Shown here: piece after piece, positions 9,308 through 19,825 of the stretch
Layout of the letters: every line of letters starts with the position of its first letter
Numbering within the stretch: position 1 is the first letter of the stretch
Assembly (NCBI RefSeq): GCF_008369295.1
Contig: NZ_VOBG01000010.1
Span: 143,317 to 207,316, forward strand
From: Pseudomonas sp. ANT_H4
Lineage (GTDB): Bacteria > Pseudomonadota > Gammaproteobacteria > Pseudomonadales > Pseudomonadaceae
Direction of reading: 5' to 3'
DNA: 64,000 bases
Notes under the pieces: generated by a model
Told to the model about the DNA's origin: nothing
Database searches by the model: none
The model's input: only the letters and a program-made list of their open reading frames with translations
Program-made: the position numbers and the translations under genes

Positions 9308-10723
9308 TCAACGGTTAAGCGGCGACACAAACCGGCTGTCGGCGACACTATAAACGCCCGGCTCATCAATATCCGTGACCTTGAAGCTGATGGTCTGGGA
9401 GCTGCTGGCAGGCTTGTCGCTGGTCATCGCCACCGACACCGGCACATCGGTTATTTCCCCCGGTGCCAAACTGATCTCGGTCTTGCCCTGAAGCTGGAAG
9501 CCATCACCGTCCACTAACTCAAGACGATAATCCTGACGCTGCTGGGTCTTGTTGATGACCTTGAGGCTGTAGATGTTCTCGATCAAGCCTTGGCTGTTTT
9601 CGCGAAACATCCCTCGGTCCTTGGTCACGTCCAGCGACACCATCGGCCGCTGCACCAGCGCCATCACCAAGGCTGCGATCATCACCAGCAGCACCGCACT
9701 GTAGCCGATCAACCGTGGCCTGAGCAGGTGGGTCTTGCCGCCTTGCAACTGATGCTCGCAGGTGTAGCTCACCAGGCCACGGGCATAGCCCATTTTGTCC
9801 ATGATTGAATCACAGGCGTCGATGCAAGCCGCACAGCCGATGCACTCCATTTGCAAACCGTCGCGAATGTCGATGCCGGTGGGGCAGACCTGTACGCACA
9901 GGTGGCAGTCGATGCAGTCACCGAGGCCGACATCCGCAGGTTTCACTTCGCGTTTACGTGGGCCACGGCTCTCGCCACGGGCCACATCGTAGGAAATGGT
10001 CAGGGTGTCCTTGTCGAACATCACGCTCTGGAACCGTGCATACGGGCACATGTGCATGCACACCGCTTCGCGCAACCAGCCTGCGTTGATGTAAGTCGCG
10101 CCTGTGAAAAACAACACCCAGAACAGGCTGACACCGCCCATCTGCCAGGTCAGCAGCTCCTCGGCCAGGGGCCGGATAGGCGTGAAGTAGCCCACAAAGG
10201 TCAAGCCGGTGAGCACGCTGATGGCCAGCCACATCGTGTGTTTGACTGAACGCCGCAGCAGCTTGCTCAGGCCCCAGGGGGAGGCCTGCAGCTTGATGCG
10301 CTGGTTTCGCTCGCCCTCAGTGACCTTTTCGCACCACATGAACAGCCAGGTAAACGAGCTTTGCGGGCAGGTATAACCACACCATACCCGGCCGGCAAAT
10401 ACCGTGATCGCAAACAGGCCGAAGGCTGCGATGATCAACAACGCCGACAACAGGATGAAATCCTGGGGCCAGAAGGTTGCGCCGAAAATGTGAAATTTGC
10501 TTTCTGCAAGGTCCCACAACACCGCCTGCCGTCCGCCCCAGTTCAGCCACACGGTGCCGAAAAACGCCAGGAACAGAAAACCCGCGCCACTCAAGCGCAA
10601 GGTGCGGAACAAACCGGTAAAACTGCGGGTGTGAATCAGGTTGTCACTGGATTTGGCCTTCATCTTCTTTGGATGTGCAGGCTCAAAGGTTTCAACTAAT
10701 CGGACGGGGATTCTATCGCTCAT
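9308..10723 (-). CDS. ccoG: Cytochrome cbb3 oxidase accessory protein CcoG (RdxA/FixG)
   Basis: Membrane ferredoxin-type protein that in other bacteria reduces copper for assembly of cbb3 cytochrome oxidase. About 471 residues. Several membrane segments occur in the first half, with CGYTCPQSSFTW. Two 4Fe-4S signatures follow: CIDCHLCVQVCP and CIGCAACIDACDSIMDKMG. After a final membrane helix comes the C-terminal IG-like domain (FixG_C). An in-frame ATG 8 codons upstream (10747) is possible; I prefer MSDRIPVRLVETFEP, the usual beginning of this family. It stands alone here, away from any ccoNOPQ or ccoIS genes, so it may be a second copy. Confidence 0.87.
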   Translation of the reverse strand: MSDRIPVRLVETFEPAHPKKMKAKSSDNLIHTRSFTGLFRTLRLSGAGFLFLAFFGTVWLNWGGRQAVLWDLAESKFHIFGATFWPQDFILLSALLIIAAFGLFAITVFAGRVWCGYTCPQSSFTWLFMWCEKVTEGERNQRIKLQASPWGLSKLLRRSVKHTMWLAISVLTGLTFVGYFTPIRPLAEELLTWQMGGVSLFWVLFFTGATYINAGWLREAVCMHMCPYARFQSVMFDKDTLTISYDVARGESRGPRKREVKPADVGLGDCIDCHLCVQVCPTGIDIRDGLQMECIGCAACIDACDSIMDKMGYARGLVSYTCEHQLQGGKTHLLRPRLIGYSAVLLVMIAALVMALVQRPMVSLDVTKDRGMFRENSQGLIENIYSLKVINKTQQRQDYRLELVDGDGFQLQGKTEISLAPGEITDVPVSVAMTSDKPASSSQTISFKVTDIDEPGVYSVADSRFVSPLNR

Positions 10724-10918
10724 GGTCTTTCGCTCATCAGCCTCCATCAGGCGGATGAACTATGCCGGGCGATCTGTTTGCATAACAGACTCAGGTATAG
10801 CGATAAAAAGCGGATCAGATGGATTGCCGACCCGCTCCTGCGTCAATCTGCTGCACCCCCGTGCGGCCTGGGGCAGCGCCTGTATCGGCAGCCGTAAAGC
10901 GGTGCTGATACAGATCAA

Positions 10919-11158
10919 TCAAATCACCGAATCACCCTCGGTCACCTTCAAGTGCTTACGACCATCCTTGGCGCCTGCTACGGTCAAGGCGTCGGCTTCT
11001 GCTTCAGTGATGTAGACACGTTGGCCGTCGACTTCAACGGCGGACATGGATTTTTCGCTGTCGGTGATCACCGTGACAGCCGTGGCGGCGAGGCTTCGTT
11101 CTTCGCCGTCCTCGTCGACCTTGAAGTAACAGGTCTGGTTTTCGATACGTACTGGCAT
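10919..11158 (-). CDS. DUF3203-like small protein
   Basis: Small soluble protein of 79 residues, with no signal peptide or membrane segment. It begins MPVRIENQTCYFKVDEDGEE and is rich in acidic residues, with alternating beta-like stretches (AVTVITDSEKSMSAVEVDGQRVYITEAEADAL). This resembles the Pseudomonas-specific DUF3203 family, whose function is unknown. A ribosome site (AAGGAGAGCA) lies just before the ATG. The final codons abut a hairpin at 10880-10913 that may end its transcript. Neighbours are ccoG downstream and the divergent mgtC-like gene upstream; neither explains it. Confidence 0.7.
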   Translation of the reverse strand: MPVRIENQTCYFKVDEDGEERSLAATAVTVITDSEKSMSAVEVDGQRVYITEAEADALTVAGAKDGRKHLKVTEGDSVI

Positions 11159-11279
11159 GATGCTCTCCTTCTCGTCAGGTACTGATCATTAGGGTTCGAC
11201 AACAGGTAAATGGTTTCCGGCAACTGACTGGCGGTCGCTGCTGTCCATCCTTTATCGACCTATAAACAAGGACCGCTCC

Positions 11280-11774
11280 ATGGACGCCTGGTGGCAAGAA
11301 GTCTGGCAAACCCTGCAAGCGGAATTCGCTGACATAGGCGATGCCCGGCAACTGACACAAATCACCGTGCGCCTGCTGATCGCCGCGATCCTGGGGGGCA
11401 TTCTGGGCTTTGAGCGAGAACAAAAAGGCAAGGCTGCCGGCGTGCGCACCCACATGCTGGTGGCCATGGGCGCTGCGTTGTTCGTGTTGGTGCCACAAAT
11501 GTCCGGCTCCCAGGCCGATGCCATGAGCCGCGTGGTGCAGGGCGTAATCGCCGGGATCGGCTTTCTGGGTGCCGGTACCATCCTCAAGGGCAAGGAAGAT
11601 CAGGAAGGCCAACACGTCAAGGGGCTGACTACCGCAGCCGGGCTGTGGATGACCGCCGCCATTGGGGTGGCGGCGGGGATGGGCAGGGAGTCGACGGCGG
11701 TGTTGAGCACCCTGTTGGCGCTGCTGGTGTTCAGCGTAATGCCCAGGATTGTACGGCTGCTGGAGAAGGAGTAA
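11280..11774 (+). CDS. MgtC/SapB family inner-membrane protein
   Basis: Membrane protein of 164 residues covering only the MgtC transmembrane domain. The MgtC signature is clear: RLLIAAILGGILGFEREQKGKAAGVRTHMLVAMGAALF, then GVIAGIGFLGAGTILK and GLTTAAGLWMTAAIGVAAGMG. MgtC itself binds and inhibits the F-type ATPase and is needed for growth in low magnesium and for virulence in Salmonella. This protein lacks the C-terminal ACT-like domain of MgtC and resembles the shorter SapB/YhiD branch, so that role should not be assumed. No magnesium-responsive leader is recognisable in the 120-base upstream gap. It converges on the small proline-rich gene. Confidence 0.85.
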   Translation: MDAWWQEVWQTLQAEFADIGDARQLTQITVRLLIAAILGGILGFEREQKGKAAGVRTHMLVAMGAALFVLVPQMSGSQADAMSRVVQGVIAGIGFLGAGTILKGKEDQEGQHVKGLTTAAGLWMTAAIGVAAGMGRESTAVLSTLLALLVFSVMPRIVRLLEKE

Positions 11775-11781
11775 TCATCCT

Positions 11782-11940
11782 TCAGGCAATCACTGGCGGC
11801 ATCGTCGTGGGTGGGTCTTCCTTCGCCGGGGGCGTTGTGCCGGGTGGTTCCTGCTCCGGGATCGGCTCAGGTTCGGTGGGTGGCAAGGTTGGTTGATCAA
11901 TGTTGGGATCAGGTGTTTCAGCCGGGATAGGGATATTCAT
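11782..11940 (-). CDS. Proline-rich acidic small protein (52 aa)
   Basis: I do not recognise a family. The 52-residue product starts MNIPIPAETPDPNIDQ and has about 18 prolines, with Glu, Asp and Thr making up much of the rest, so it should be extended and unfolded. There is no signal peptide, Cys or membrane segment. Evidence that it is real: a strong ribosome site AAAGGAGG 7-8 bases before the ATG at 11940. A longer in-frame extension to 12036 lacks such a site. It is divergent from glgE, with about 200 bases between the starts, and converges on the mgtC-like gene. It may belong to the stress-linked glucan locus, but nothing in the sequence proves that. Confidence 0.6.
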   Translation of the reverse strand: MNIPIPAETPDPNIDQPTLPPTEPEPIPEQEPPGTTPPAKEDPPTTMPPVIA

Positions 11941-12143
11941 CGGTGTGGCCTCCTTTGTGCTTTGCTGTATCGGTGGACAATCGGCCTGGCCAATTGATTC
12001 CCGTCCAATAGCGGCACATCCATCTGAACTTTTCACCGGCTAGCGGGCTCGGACTTTATACGGCCCGGCTCAGGAAGAGCTTTGTCGTACCGCACTTGGG
12101 ATCTGGCACAGGAGCGTCCACGGGGCGTAAGGAGTGATGCTCG

Positions 12144-14153
12144 ATGACTGCTGAACTATCGAAACAAAACGTACTCACGAAAAATGATGAAACGTCCATG
12201 TTTCCACTGTCCCAGGCACTGTTGTTGCCCAGGATTGCCATAGAAAGCACCACACCGATGATCGACGGCGGCGAGTTCGCGGTCAAGGCCATCGTGGGGC
12301 AGCGGATCAAGGTAGCCAGCAAGGTCTTCGCCGACGGCCATGACAAGCTGGCGGTGCTGATTCGCTGGCGGCCGCTGAGTGACGAGCGCTGGCACAGCGT
12401 GGTTATGACCGATGTCGGCAATAACGGTTGGGAAGGGAACTTTACGGTCACCGCTCAAGGCCCGCATCAATATTGCATTGAGGCCTGGATCGATCAGTTC
12501 GCCAGCTTCTGCTACGAACTGGGCAAAAAACATGCAGCCCGCGTTCCCGTCAGCCTGCAATTGCAGGAAGGCCGCAGCCAGGTGTTGCAGGCCGCCGAAC
12601 GCAGCGAAGGCGAGTTACGCGAGCACTTGATGCTGTTGCACCACGAGCTGTCGGGCTTGCTGGAAACCGAGCAAGTCGCGCGCTTCCTGCACGAAGACAG
12701 TGCGCACCTGATGGCTCAGGCCGATCACCGCGCCTACTTGAGCATCAGCCCGGTCTATCCGCTGGATGTGGAGCGCGAGGCCGCGCAGTTTGCCAGCTGG
12801 TACGAGCTGTTTCCCCGCTCGATCACCGATGATCCAGCGCGCCACGGCACTTTTAACGACGTGCATTCGCGGCTGCCGATGATCCATGACATGGGTTTTG
12901 ACGTGCTGTATTTCCCGCCGATCCATCCTATCGGCCGCAGCTATCGCAAGGGCAAGAACAACGCCCTGACCGCAGGCCCCGATGATCCGGGCAGCCCGTA
13001 TGCCATTGGCAGCGAGGAGGGCGGCCACGAGGCAATCCACTCGCAACTGGGCACCCGCGAAGATTTCCGCCGCCTGGTGGCCGCCGCCGCAGACCATGGC
13101 CTGGAAATCGCCCTGGACTTCGCTATCCAGTGTTCCCAAGACCACCCGTGGCTCAAACAACACCCCGGCTGGTTCAACTGGCGGCCCGACGGCACCATCA
13201 AATATGCCGAGAACCCGCCGAAGAAATACCAGGACATCGTCAACGTCGACTTCTATGCCGCCGACGCCATCCCCAGCCTGTGGATCGAGTTGCGGGACGT
13301 TGTGCTGGGCTGGGTCGAGGAGGGCGTCAATACTTTCCGCGTCGACAACCCCCACACCAAGCCGCTGCCGTTCTGGCAATGGGTGATTGCGGACGTGCGA
13401 GAAAAACACCCACAGGTCATCTTCCTCGCCGAAGCCTTCACCACCCCGGCCATGATGGCGCGGCTGGGCAAGGTCGGTTACTCCCAGAGCTACACCTATT
13501 TCACCTGGCGCAACACCAAGGCCGAGCTGAGTGAATACCTGAGCGAACTCAACGAGTCGCCGTGGCGCGAATGCTTCCGACCCAACTTTTTCGTCAATAC
13601 GCCAGATATTAACCCCGGCTTCCTCCATGAGTCTGGCCGCGCCGGCTTTCTCATCCGCGCGGCCCTGGCGACCATGGGCTCAGGCCTGTGGGGCATGTAT
13701 TCGGGTTTTGAATTGTGCGAAGCCGCAGCGGTGCCCGGCAAGGAAGAGTACCTGGACTCGGAGAAGTACGAGATCCGCCCCAGGGATTTCACCGCGCCGG
13801 GCAACATCATTGCCGAGATCGCCCAGCTCAACCGCATCCGTCGGCAGAACCCGGCGTTGCGAACTCACTTGGGCTTGAAGCTCTACAACGCCTGGAACGA
13901 CAACATCTTGTACTTCGGCAAACGCTGCGAGGACGCCGGCAATTTCATCCTCATCGCGGTGAGTCTCGACCCGCTCAATGCCCAGGAAGCCAATTTCGAA
14001 TTGCCGCTGTGGGAGATGGGCCTACCGGACGACGCCCAGACCCAGGGCGAAGACTTGATGAACGGCCACCGCTGGACTTGGCACGGCAAGCACCAGTGGA
14101 TGCGACTAGAGCCGTGGCATCAGCCGTTTGGTATTTGGCGGATCACTGTTTAA
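12144..14153 (+). CDS. glgE: Alpha-1,4-glucan:maltose-1-phosphate maltosyltransferase GlgE
   Basis: Transfers maltosyl units from alpha-maltose-1-phosphate to the non-reducing end of a growing alpha-1,4-glucan (GH13_3), in the cytoplasm. The 669-residue length is typical. The N-terminal beta-domain (about 30-130) and helical insert are followed by the GH13 barrel. The nucleophile Asp is in FRVDNPHTKPLPFW (about D401) and the acid/base Glu in FLAEAFTTPAMM (about E430), the same spacing as in the characterised Streptomyces enzyme. Also seen are PPIHPIGRSYRKGKNN and KYQDIVNVDF. The start at 12144 has AAGGAGTG 8 bases upstream. First gene of the rightward operon; treS-maltokinase follows 67 bases later and supplies its substrate. 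Confidence 0.95.
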   Translation: MTAELSKQNVLTKNDETSMFPLSQALLLPRIAIESTTPMIDGGEFAVKAIVGQRIKVASKVFADGHDKLAVLIRWRPLSDERWHSVVMTDVGNNGWEGNFTVTAQGPHQYCIEAWIDQFASFCYELGKKHAARVPVSLQLQEGRSQVLQAAERSEGELREHLMLLHHELSGLLETEQVARFLHEDSAHLMAQADHRAYLSISPVYPLDVEREAAQFASWYELFPRSITDDPARHGTFNDVHSRLPMIHDMGFDVLYFPPIHPIGRSYRKGKNNALTAGPDDPGSPYAIGSEEGGHEAIHSQLGTREDFRRLVAAAADHGLEIALDFAIQCSQDHPWLKQHPGWFNWRPDGTIKYAENPPKKYQDIVNVDFYAADAIPSLWIELRDVVLGWVEEGVNTFRVDNPHTKPLPFWQWVIADVREKHPQVIFLAEAFTTPAMMARLGKVGYSQSYTYFTWRNTKAELSEYLSELNESPWRECFRPNFFVNTPDINPGFLHESGRAGFLIRAALATMGSGLWGMYSGFELCEAAAVPGKEEYLDSEKYEIRPRDFTAPGNIIAEIAQLNRIRRQNPALRTHLGLKLYNAWNDNILYFGKRCEDAGNFILIAVSLDPLNAQEANFELPLWEMGLPDDAQTQGEDLMNGHRWTWHGKHQWMRLEPWHQPFGIWRITV

Positions 14154-14220
14154 AGGGCTTTTTGTGGACAGTTAAAACATCGCCACTTTTTAGTTTTTTA
14201 TGAATTCCCAGGAGTTTCCA

Positions 14221-17200
14221 ATGGCGAAGAAACCCAAGGCTGCCACCTTTATCAAAGACCCGCTCTGGTACAAGGATGCGGTGATTTATCAGGTTCACGT
14301 CAAATCCTATTTCGACTCCAATAACGATGGTATAGGCGATTTTCCAGGGCTGATCGCCAAACTCGACTACATCGCCGAGCTGGGTGTGAACACCATCTGG
14401 GTGCTGCCGTTCTACCCCTCGCCACGCCGTGACGACGGCTACGACATCGCCGAATACCGTGGTGTGCACAGCGACTACGGGACCATGGCCGACGCCAAGC
14501 GTTTTATCGCCGAAGCCCATAAACGCGGCTTGCGGGTCATCACCGAACTGGTGATCAACCACACCTCCGACCAGCACCCGTGGTTCCAGCGCGCCCGCAA
14601 GGCCAAGCCAGGTTCCAAGGCCCGGGATTTCTACGTCTGGTCCGATGACGATCAGAAATACGACGGCACCCGCATCATCTTTCTCGACACCGAGAAATCC
14701 AACTGGACCTGGGACCCAGTGGCCGGCCAATACTTCTGGCACCGTTTCTACTCCCACCAGCCGGACCTTAACTTCGACAACCCGCAAGTCATGAAAGCGG
14801 TGCTCTCGGTGATGCGCTACTGGCTGGACATGGGCATCGACGGCCTGCGCCTGGATGCCATCCCGTACCTGATCGAGCGCGACGGCACCAACAACGAAAA
14901 CCTGCCGGAGACCCACGACGTCCTCAAGCAGATCCGCGCCGAAATCGACGCCAACTACCCGGACCGCATGCTGCTGGCCGAGGCCAACCAATGGCCGGAA
15001 GATACTCAACTGTACTTCGGGGACAAAAAAGGCGATGACGGCGACGAGTGCCATATGGCCTTTCACTTCCCGCTGATGCCGCGCATGTACATGGCGCTGG
15101 CCCAGGAAGACCGCTTCCCGATCACCGATATCCTGCGCCAGACCCCGGAGATTCCAGCCAATTGCCAGTGGGCGATTTTCCTGCGTAACCACGATGAACT
15201 GACCCTGGAAATGGTCACCGACAAAGAGCGCGACTACCTCTGGAACTACTACGCCGCTGACCGCCGTGCGCGCATCAACCTCGGTATTCGCCGGCGCCTG
15301 GCGCCGCTGATGGAGCGCGACCGTCGCCGCATCGAGCTGCTCAACAGCCTGCTGCTGTCGATGCCCGGCACGCCGACCCTGTATTACGGCGATGAAATCG
15401 GCATGGGCGACAACATCTACCTGGGCGACCGTGACGGCGTACGCACACCCATGCAGTGGTCCATCGACCGCAACGGCGGCTTCTCCCGCGCCGACCCGGC
15501 CAGCCTGGTGCTGCCGCCGATCATGGACGCGCTCTACGGCTACCAGTCAGTCAACGTCGAAACCCAGGCCCAAGACCCACACTCGTTGCTGAACTGGACC
15601 CGGCGGATGCTGGCGATTCGTAAACAGTCCAAGGCCTTCGGTCGCGGCAGCTTGAAAATGCTCTCACCCACCAACCGCCGCATCTTGGCCTACACCCGCG
15701 AATACACGGGCGACGACGGCAAGCACGAAATCATCCTCTGCGTGGCCAACGTTTCGCGCAGCGCCCAGGCGGCGGAGCTGGACTTGTCCGCATTCGCCGG
15801 CATGGTCCCGGTGGAGATGCTCGGTGGTAATGCGTTCCCGCCCATTGGCCAGCTGAACTTCCTGCTGACCCTGGCGCCTTACGGCTTTTACTGGTTCGTG
15901 CTGGCGGCGGAAAACCAGATGCCGAGTTGGCACGTGGAACCTACGCAAAGCATCCCGGACTTCACCACTCTGGTACTGAAAAAACGCCTCGAAGAATTGC
16001 TCGAAGTGCCATGCCGCACCACCTTGGAACAAAACTCGTTGCCAGCCTGGTTGCCCAAGCGTCGCTGGTTTGCCAGCAAGGATTCGCTCATCGACAGCGT
16101 GCACATCGCCTACGGCGTGCGCTTTGGCGACCCGCAGCATCCGGTGCTGCTCAGCGAGATTGAAGTCACCACAGCTGGGCAGGTCAGTCGCTATCAACTG
16201 CCCTTGGGCTTTTTGGCCGAAGACCAGTTCACCAGCGCCTTGCCGCAACAGCTCGCGTTGGCCCGTGTACGGCGAGTGCGCCAGGTTGGCCTGGTCACGG
16301 ACGCCTTCAGCCTCGACACCTATATCCGCGCGGTGATTGAAGGCCTGCAAGCCAACACCGTGCTCACCTCAACTGACGGCGACATTCGTTTCGAACCGAC
16401 GGAGCAGTTGGCCAAGCTGGAACTCAACGACGACTCAGAGGTGCGCTACCTCGCCACCGAACAGTCCAACAGTTCAGTGGTGGTGGGCGCCAGCCTGGTA
16501 CTCAAGCTGATCCGTAAAGTCAGCGCCGGGGTACACCCGGAACTGGAGATGGGCGCTTACCTGACAGCCGCCGGCTACGAACATATCTCGCCGCTGCTGG
16601 GCTCGGTGATCCGCCGCGATGCCGAAGGCCAGGACAACTTGCTGATGATTGCCCAGGGTTACCTGAGTAACCAGGGCGATGCCTGGGGCTGGACCCAGAA
16701 CAACCTGGAACGGGCGATTCGCGACGAATTGGCCCAGGCCATCTCCGAGCAGGAACAGCACTACAACGCCTTGGGTGAGTTGGCCGACTTCGCAGGCCTA
16801 CTCGGCCAGCGCCTGGGTGAAATGCACCTGGTATTGGCCGCGCCTACTGCCAACAAGGACTTCAAGCCCGAGGTCACTTCCGTCAAAGACAGCCAGGGTT
16901 GGGCCAAGCAGGTGGGGGCGCAAGTCGACCGCGCCTTGCACTTGCTCAAACAGCATCAAAGCAAACTGGCCACCGCTGACCAGGCGCTGGTCAGTGCAAT
17001 GCTGGTGCAGAAAAAAGCCATCGCCACCCACGTGCAGGATCTGGCCAAGGCCACGGTGGGCGGCTTGCGCATTCGCGTCCACGGTGACTTGCACCTGGGC
17101 CAGGTGCTGGTGGTCAAGGGCGATGCCTACCTGATCGACTTTGAAGGGGAACCGGCGCGACCGCTCCATGAGCGTCGCGGCAAGCACAGCCCGTACAAGG

Positions 17201-17568
17201 ATGTCAGTGGCGTGCTACGGTCGTTCGACTATGCCGCCGCCATGGCCCTGAATGTGCAAGGGGTAGATCACTCGACCGAGGCCAACGCCGCACGGCAACG
17301 GGTGGCCGATCGTTACTTGAATGAAGCGCGGCTGGCATTTATCCAGGCCTATCATGAGGCTACGACTACACTGGCCCATGACTGGCAGGACGCCAAGGGC
17401 CAGGAGGCAGCGCTGGCATTGTTCAGCCTGGAGAAGGCCGCGTACGAAGTGGCCTATGAAGCGGAAAATCGCCCGACCTGGCTGCCGGTACCGTTGCAAG
17501 GTTTGCACGGACTGCTCAGCGGACTGAAGCCATTATCCAAAACTGCACGCGCAGGGGAGACGTCATGA
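14221..17568 (+). CDS. treS: Trehalose synthase fused to maltokinase (TreS-Pep2)
   Basis: Bifunctional enzyme of 1115 residues. The N-terminal 550 or so form the GH13_16 trehalose synthase, which interconverts trehalose and maltose: [18 protein letters not shown], nucleophile in [15 protein letters not shown] (about D212), Glu in [11 protein letters not shown] (about E254), Asp in [12 protein letters not shown] (about D325). After a linker, roughly 580-1115 form a maltokinase that makes maltose-1-phosphate from maltose and ATP. It has [15 protein letters not shown] at its start, the kinase catalytic loop [12 protein letters not shown] (HGD about 954-956) and [13 protein letters not shown] (Asp about 973). 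All key residues are present. I start at 14221, where AGGAG lies 8 bases upstream; an in-frame ATG at 14200 has no such site. It ends in a 4-base ATGA overlap with glgB. Confidence 0.95.
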   Translation: MAKKPKAATFIKDPLWYKDAVIYQVHVKSYFDSNNDGIGDFPGLIAKLDYIAELGVNTIWVLPFYPSPRRDDGYDIAEYRGVHSDYGTMADAKRFIAEAHKRGLRVITELVINHTSDQHPWFQRARKAKPGSKARDFYVWSDDDQKYDGTRIIFLDTEKSNWTWDPVAGQYFWHRFYSHQPDLNFDNPQVMKAVLSVMRYWLDMGIDGLRLDAIPYLIERDGTNNENLPETHDVLKQIRAEIDANYPDRMLLAEANQWPEDTQLYFGDKKGDDGDECHMAFHFPLMPRMYMALAQEDRFPITDILRQTPEIPANCQWAIFLRNHDELTLEMVTDKERDYLWNYYAADRRARINLGIRRRLAPLMERDRRRIELLNSLLLSMPGTPTLYYGDEIGMGDNIYLGDRDGVRTPMQWSIDRNGGFSRADPASLVLPPIMDALYGYQSVNVETQAQDPHSLLNWTRRMLAIRKQSKAFGRGSLKMLSPTNRRILAYTREYTGDDGKHEIILCVANVSRSAQAAELDLSAFAGMVPVEMLGGNAFPPIGQLNFLLTLAPYGFYWFVLAAENQMPSWHVEPTQSIPDFTTLVLKKRLEELLEVPCRTTLEQNSLPAWLPKRRWFASKDSLIDSVHIAYGVRFGDPQHPVLLSEIEVTTAGQVSRYQLPLGFLAEDQFTSALPQQLALARVRRVRQVGLVTDAFSLDTYIRAVIEGLQANTVLTSTDGDIRFEPTEQLAKLELNDDSEVRYLATEQSNSSVVVGASLVLKLIRKVSAGVHPELEMGAYLTAAGYEHISPLLGSVIRRDAEGQDNLLMIAQGYLSNQGDAWGWTQNNLERAIRDELAQAISEQEQHYNALGELADFAGLLGQRLGEMHLVLAAPTANKDFKPEVTSVKDSQGWAKQVGAQVDRALHLLKQHQSKLATADQALVSAMLVQKKAIATHVQDLAKATVGGLRIRVHGDLHLGQVLVVKGDAYLIDFEGEPARPLHERRGKHSPYKDVSGVLRSFDYAAAMALNVQGVDHSTEANAARQRVADRYLNEARLAFIQAYHEATTTLAHDWQDAKGQEAALALFSLEKAAYEVAYEAENRPTWLPVPLQGLHGLLSGLKPLSKTARAGETS

Positions 17569-19796
17569 GTTTTACAGACAAGGAAGCGCTGCAACCCAAG
17601 CTTGCGGTAATGCCGGCAACCCAGGATATCGAAGCCTTGGTGCGGGCCGAACATCACGATACATTCTCGATCCTTGGCCCCCACGATGATGAAGAGGGCG
17701 GCCAGTTTATCCGCGCATTTCTGCCAGAGGCCTTGAGTGTTCAGGTGCTGGCCCGCGACAGCGGTGAGCACGTCGGCGATCTGGATGCGACTCCGGTGCC
17801 TGGCTTGTTTGTCGGGCATTTCTCGCCCCGCCAGGGCTATTTGCTGAAAATCCAGTGGGCGGGTGGCGAGCAGATCACCGAAGACCCTTACAGCTTCGGC
17901 CAGTTGCTGGGCGAGATGGACCTTTACCTGTTTGCCGAGGGCAATCACCGCGACCTGAGCAGTTGCCTCGGCGCCCAGGTGATGAGCATCGACGGCATCC
18001 AGGGCGTGCGTTTCGCGGTGTGGGCGCCCAATGCCAAGCGTGTTTCCGTAGTTGGCGACTTCAATATTTGGGACGGTCGCCGCCACCCGATGCGCCTGCG
18101 CCATCCAGCCGGCGTGTGGGAGATATTCATCCCGCGCCTGCAACCCGGTGCTGCCTACAAATACGAAATCCTGGGCACCAGCGGGATTCTTCCGCTCAAG
18201 GCCGACCCCATGGCGCTGGCCACGCAATTGCCGCCGGACACCGCTTCCAAGGTCGCTTCGCCGTTACAGATTGACTGGCAGGACCACGCCTGGATGCAGG
18301 CCCGTGGCGAACAGCAATTACCGAGTGCACCGCTGTCGATCTATGAGTTGCACGTCGGCTCCTGGCAATGTGAACTCGACGAGTTGGGCGAAGTGTCCCG
18401 CCAGTACGGCTGGCGCGAGTTGGGTGAACGACTGATTCCCTATGTGCAGCAGCTGGGTTTCACCCATGTCGAGCTGATGCCGATCATGGAACACCCGTTT
18501 GGTGGCTCCTGGGGTTATCAGCCGCTGTCGCAATTTGCCCCCAGTGCCCGCTTTGGCTCGCCGGACGATTTTGCCGCCTTCGTCAACGCCTGCCATCAGG
18601 CCGATATCGGCATCATCCTTGACTGGGTTCCGGCGCATTTCCCCACCGACACCCACGGCCTGGCGCAATTTGACGGCACGGCGCTGTACGAATACGGCAA
18701 CCCACAGGAAGGCTTTCACCAGGACTGGGACACGCTGATCTACAACCTGGGCCGCACCGAGGTTCATGGTTTTATGCTGGCTTCTGCGCTGCACTGGCTC
18801 AAGCATTTCCATATCGACGGCCTGCGGGTGGATGCAGTGGCGTCGATGCTCTACCGCGATTACTCGCGCAAGGCCGGCGAGTGGGTGCCTAACCGTCATG
18901 GCGGTCGGGAAAACCTCGAAGCCATCGACTTCCTGCGTCACTTGAACGACGTGGTAGCCCTTGAAGCCCCCGGTGCCTTGGTGATCGCCGAGGAATCCAC
19001 TGCCTGGCCAGGCGTCAGCCAACCGACCCAACAGGGCGGCCTGGGCTTCAACTACAAGTGGAACATGGGCTGGATGCACGATTCGCTGCACTACATCCAG
19101 CAGGACCCGCTATACCGCGCCCACCATCACAACGAACTGAGTTTCGGCCTGATGTATGCCTGGTCCGAGCGGTTCATCCTGCCGATTTCCCACGATGAAG
19201 TGGTTCACGGCAAACACTCGCTGATCGACAAGATGCCTGGCGACCGCTGGCAGAAATTCGCCAACCTGCGGGCTTACCTGTGTTTTATGTGGGCGCATCC
19301 GGGCAAGAAGCTGCTGTTTATGGGCTGTGAATTCGGCCAGTGGCGCGAGTGGAACCACGATCAGCAGCTTGATTGGTATTTGCTGCAATACCCGGAACAC
19401 CGCGGCGTGCAAAAACTGGTGGGCGACCTCAATCGCCTGTATCGCGAAGAACCGGCGTTGCACGACCAGGACGACGCGCCCCAGGGCTTTCAGTGGCTGA
19501 TTGGCGATGATGCGATCAACAGCGTCTACGCCTGGCTGCGCTGGAGCAAGGATGGCCGGCCGGTGTTGGTGGTGGCCAACTTCACCCCGGTGCCCCGTGA
19601 GGCGTACAAGGTCGGCGTGCCGTTTGCCGGGCGCTGGGGCGAAGTGATCAACAGTGATGCCGACACCTATGCCGGTTCCAACTATGGCAATGGTGGCGGG
19701 GCGTTTACCGAAGAGGAACCGCGCCATGGCCAGCCGCTATCACTGTCGTTGAATCTGCCACCCTTGGGTGTGCTGATTCTGCGGCCGGAGGGCTGA
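17565..19796 (+). CDS. glgB: 1,4-alpha-glucan branching enzyme GlgB
   Basis: Introduces alpha-1,6 branches into the linear glucan made by GlgE or GlgA. 743 residues with the N1 and N2 (CBM48) modules typical of long Glg[22 protein letters not shown] and [29 protein letters not shown]. The GH13_9 barrel has [17 protein letters not shown], nucleophile in [16 protein letters not shown] (about D423), Glu in [13 protein letters not shown] (about E476) and [15 protein letters not shown]. The C-terminal beta-domain ends [15 protein letters not shown]. It starts inside the stop of treS (ATGA), so the two are translationally coupled. Last gene of the rightward operon; the next gene is on the other strand 29 bases on. 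Confidence 0.95.
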   Translation: MSFTDKEALQPKLAVMPATQDIEALVRAEHHDTFSILGPHDDEEGGQFIRAFLPEALSVQVLARDSGEHVGDLDATPVPGLFVGHFSPRQGYLLKIQWAGGEQITEDPYSFGQLLGEMDLYLFAEGNHRDLSSCLGAQVMSIDGIQGVRFAVWAPNAKRVSVVGDFNIWDGRRHPMRLRHPAGVWEIFIPRLQPGAAYKYEILGTSGILPLKADPMALATQLPPDTASKVASPLQIDWQDHAWMQARGEQQLPSAPLSIYELHVGSWQCELDELGEVSRQYGWRELGERLIPYVQQLGFTHVELMPIMEHPFGGSWGYQPLSQFAPSARFGSPDDFAAFVNACHQADIGIILDWVPAHFPTDTHGLAQFDGTALYEYGNPQEGFHQDWDTLIYNLGRTEVHGFMLASALHWLKHFHIDGLRVDAVASMLYRDYSRKAGEWVPNRHGGRENLEAIDFLRHLNDVVALEAPGALVIAEESTAWPGVSQPTQQGGLGFNYKWNMGWMHDSLHYIQQDPLYRAHHHNELSFGLMYAWSERFILPISHDEVVHGKHSLIDKMPGDRWQKFANLRAYLCFMWAHPGKKLLFMGCEFGQWREWNHDQQLDWYLLQYPEHRGVQKLVGDLNRLYREEPALHDQDDAPQGFQWLIGDDAINSVYAWLRWSKDGRPVLVVANFTPVPREAYKVGVPFAGRWGEVINSDADTYAGSNYGNGGGAFTEEEPRHGQPLSLSLNLPPLGVLILRPEG

Positions 19797-19825
19797 TTTT
19801 CAGACCAGACTCAACAGTGGACTGG

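Noticed and set aside
10905..10918. ANR-box-like palindrome CTGATACAGATCAA upstream of ccoG
   Set aside because: Nine of ten consensus bases, but half of it is the stem of a hairpin after the DUF3203 gene and it lies about 180 bases from the ccoG start, too far for a simple activator site.
12615..13628. Minus-strand frame of 337 codons inside glgE
   Set aside because: Antisense shadow; glgE carries the catalytic residues.
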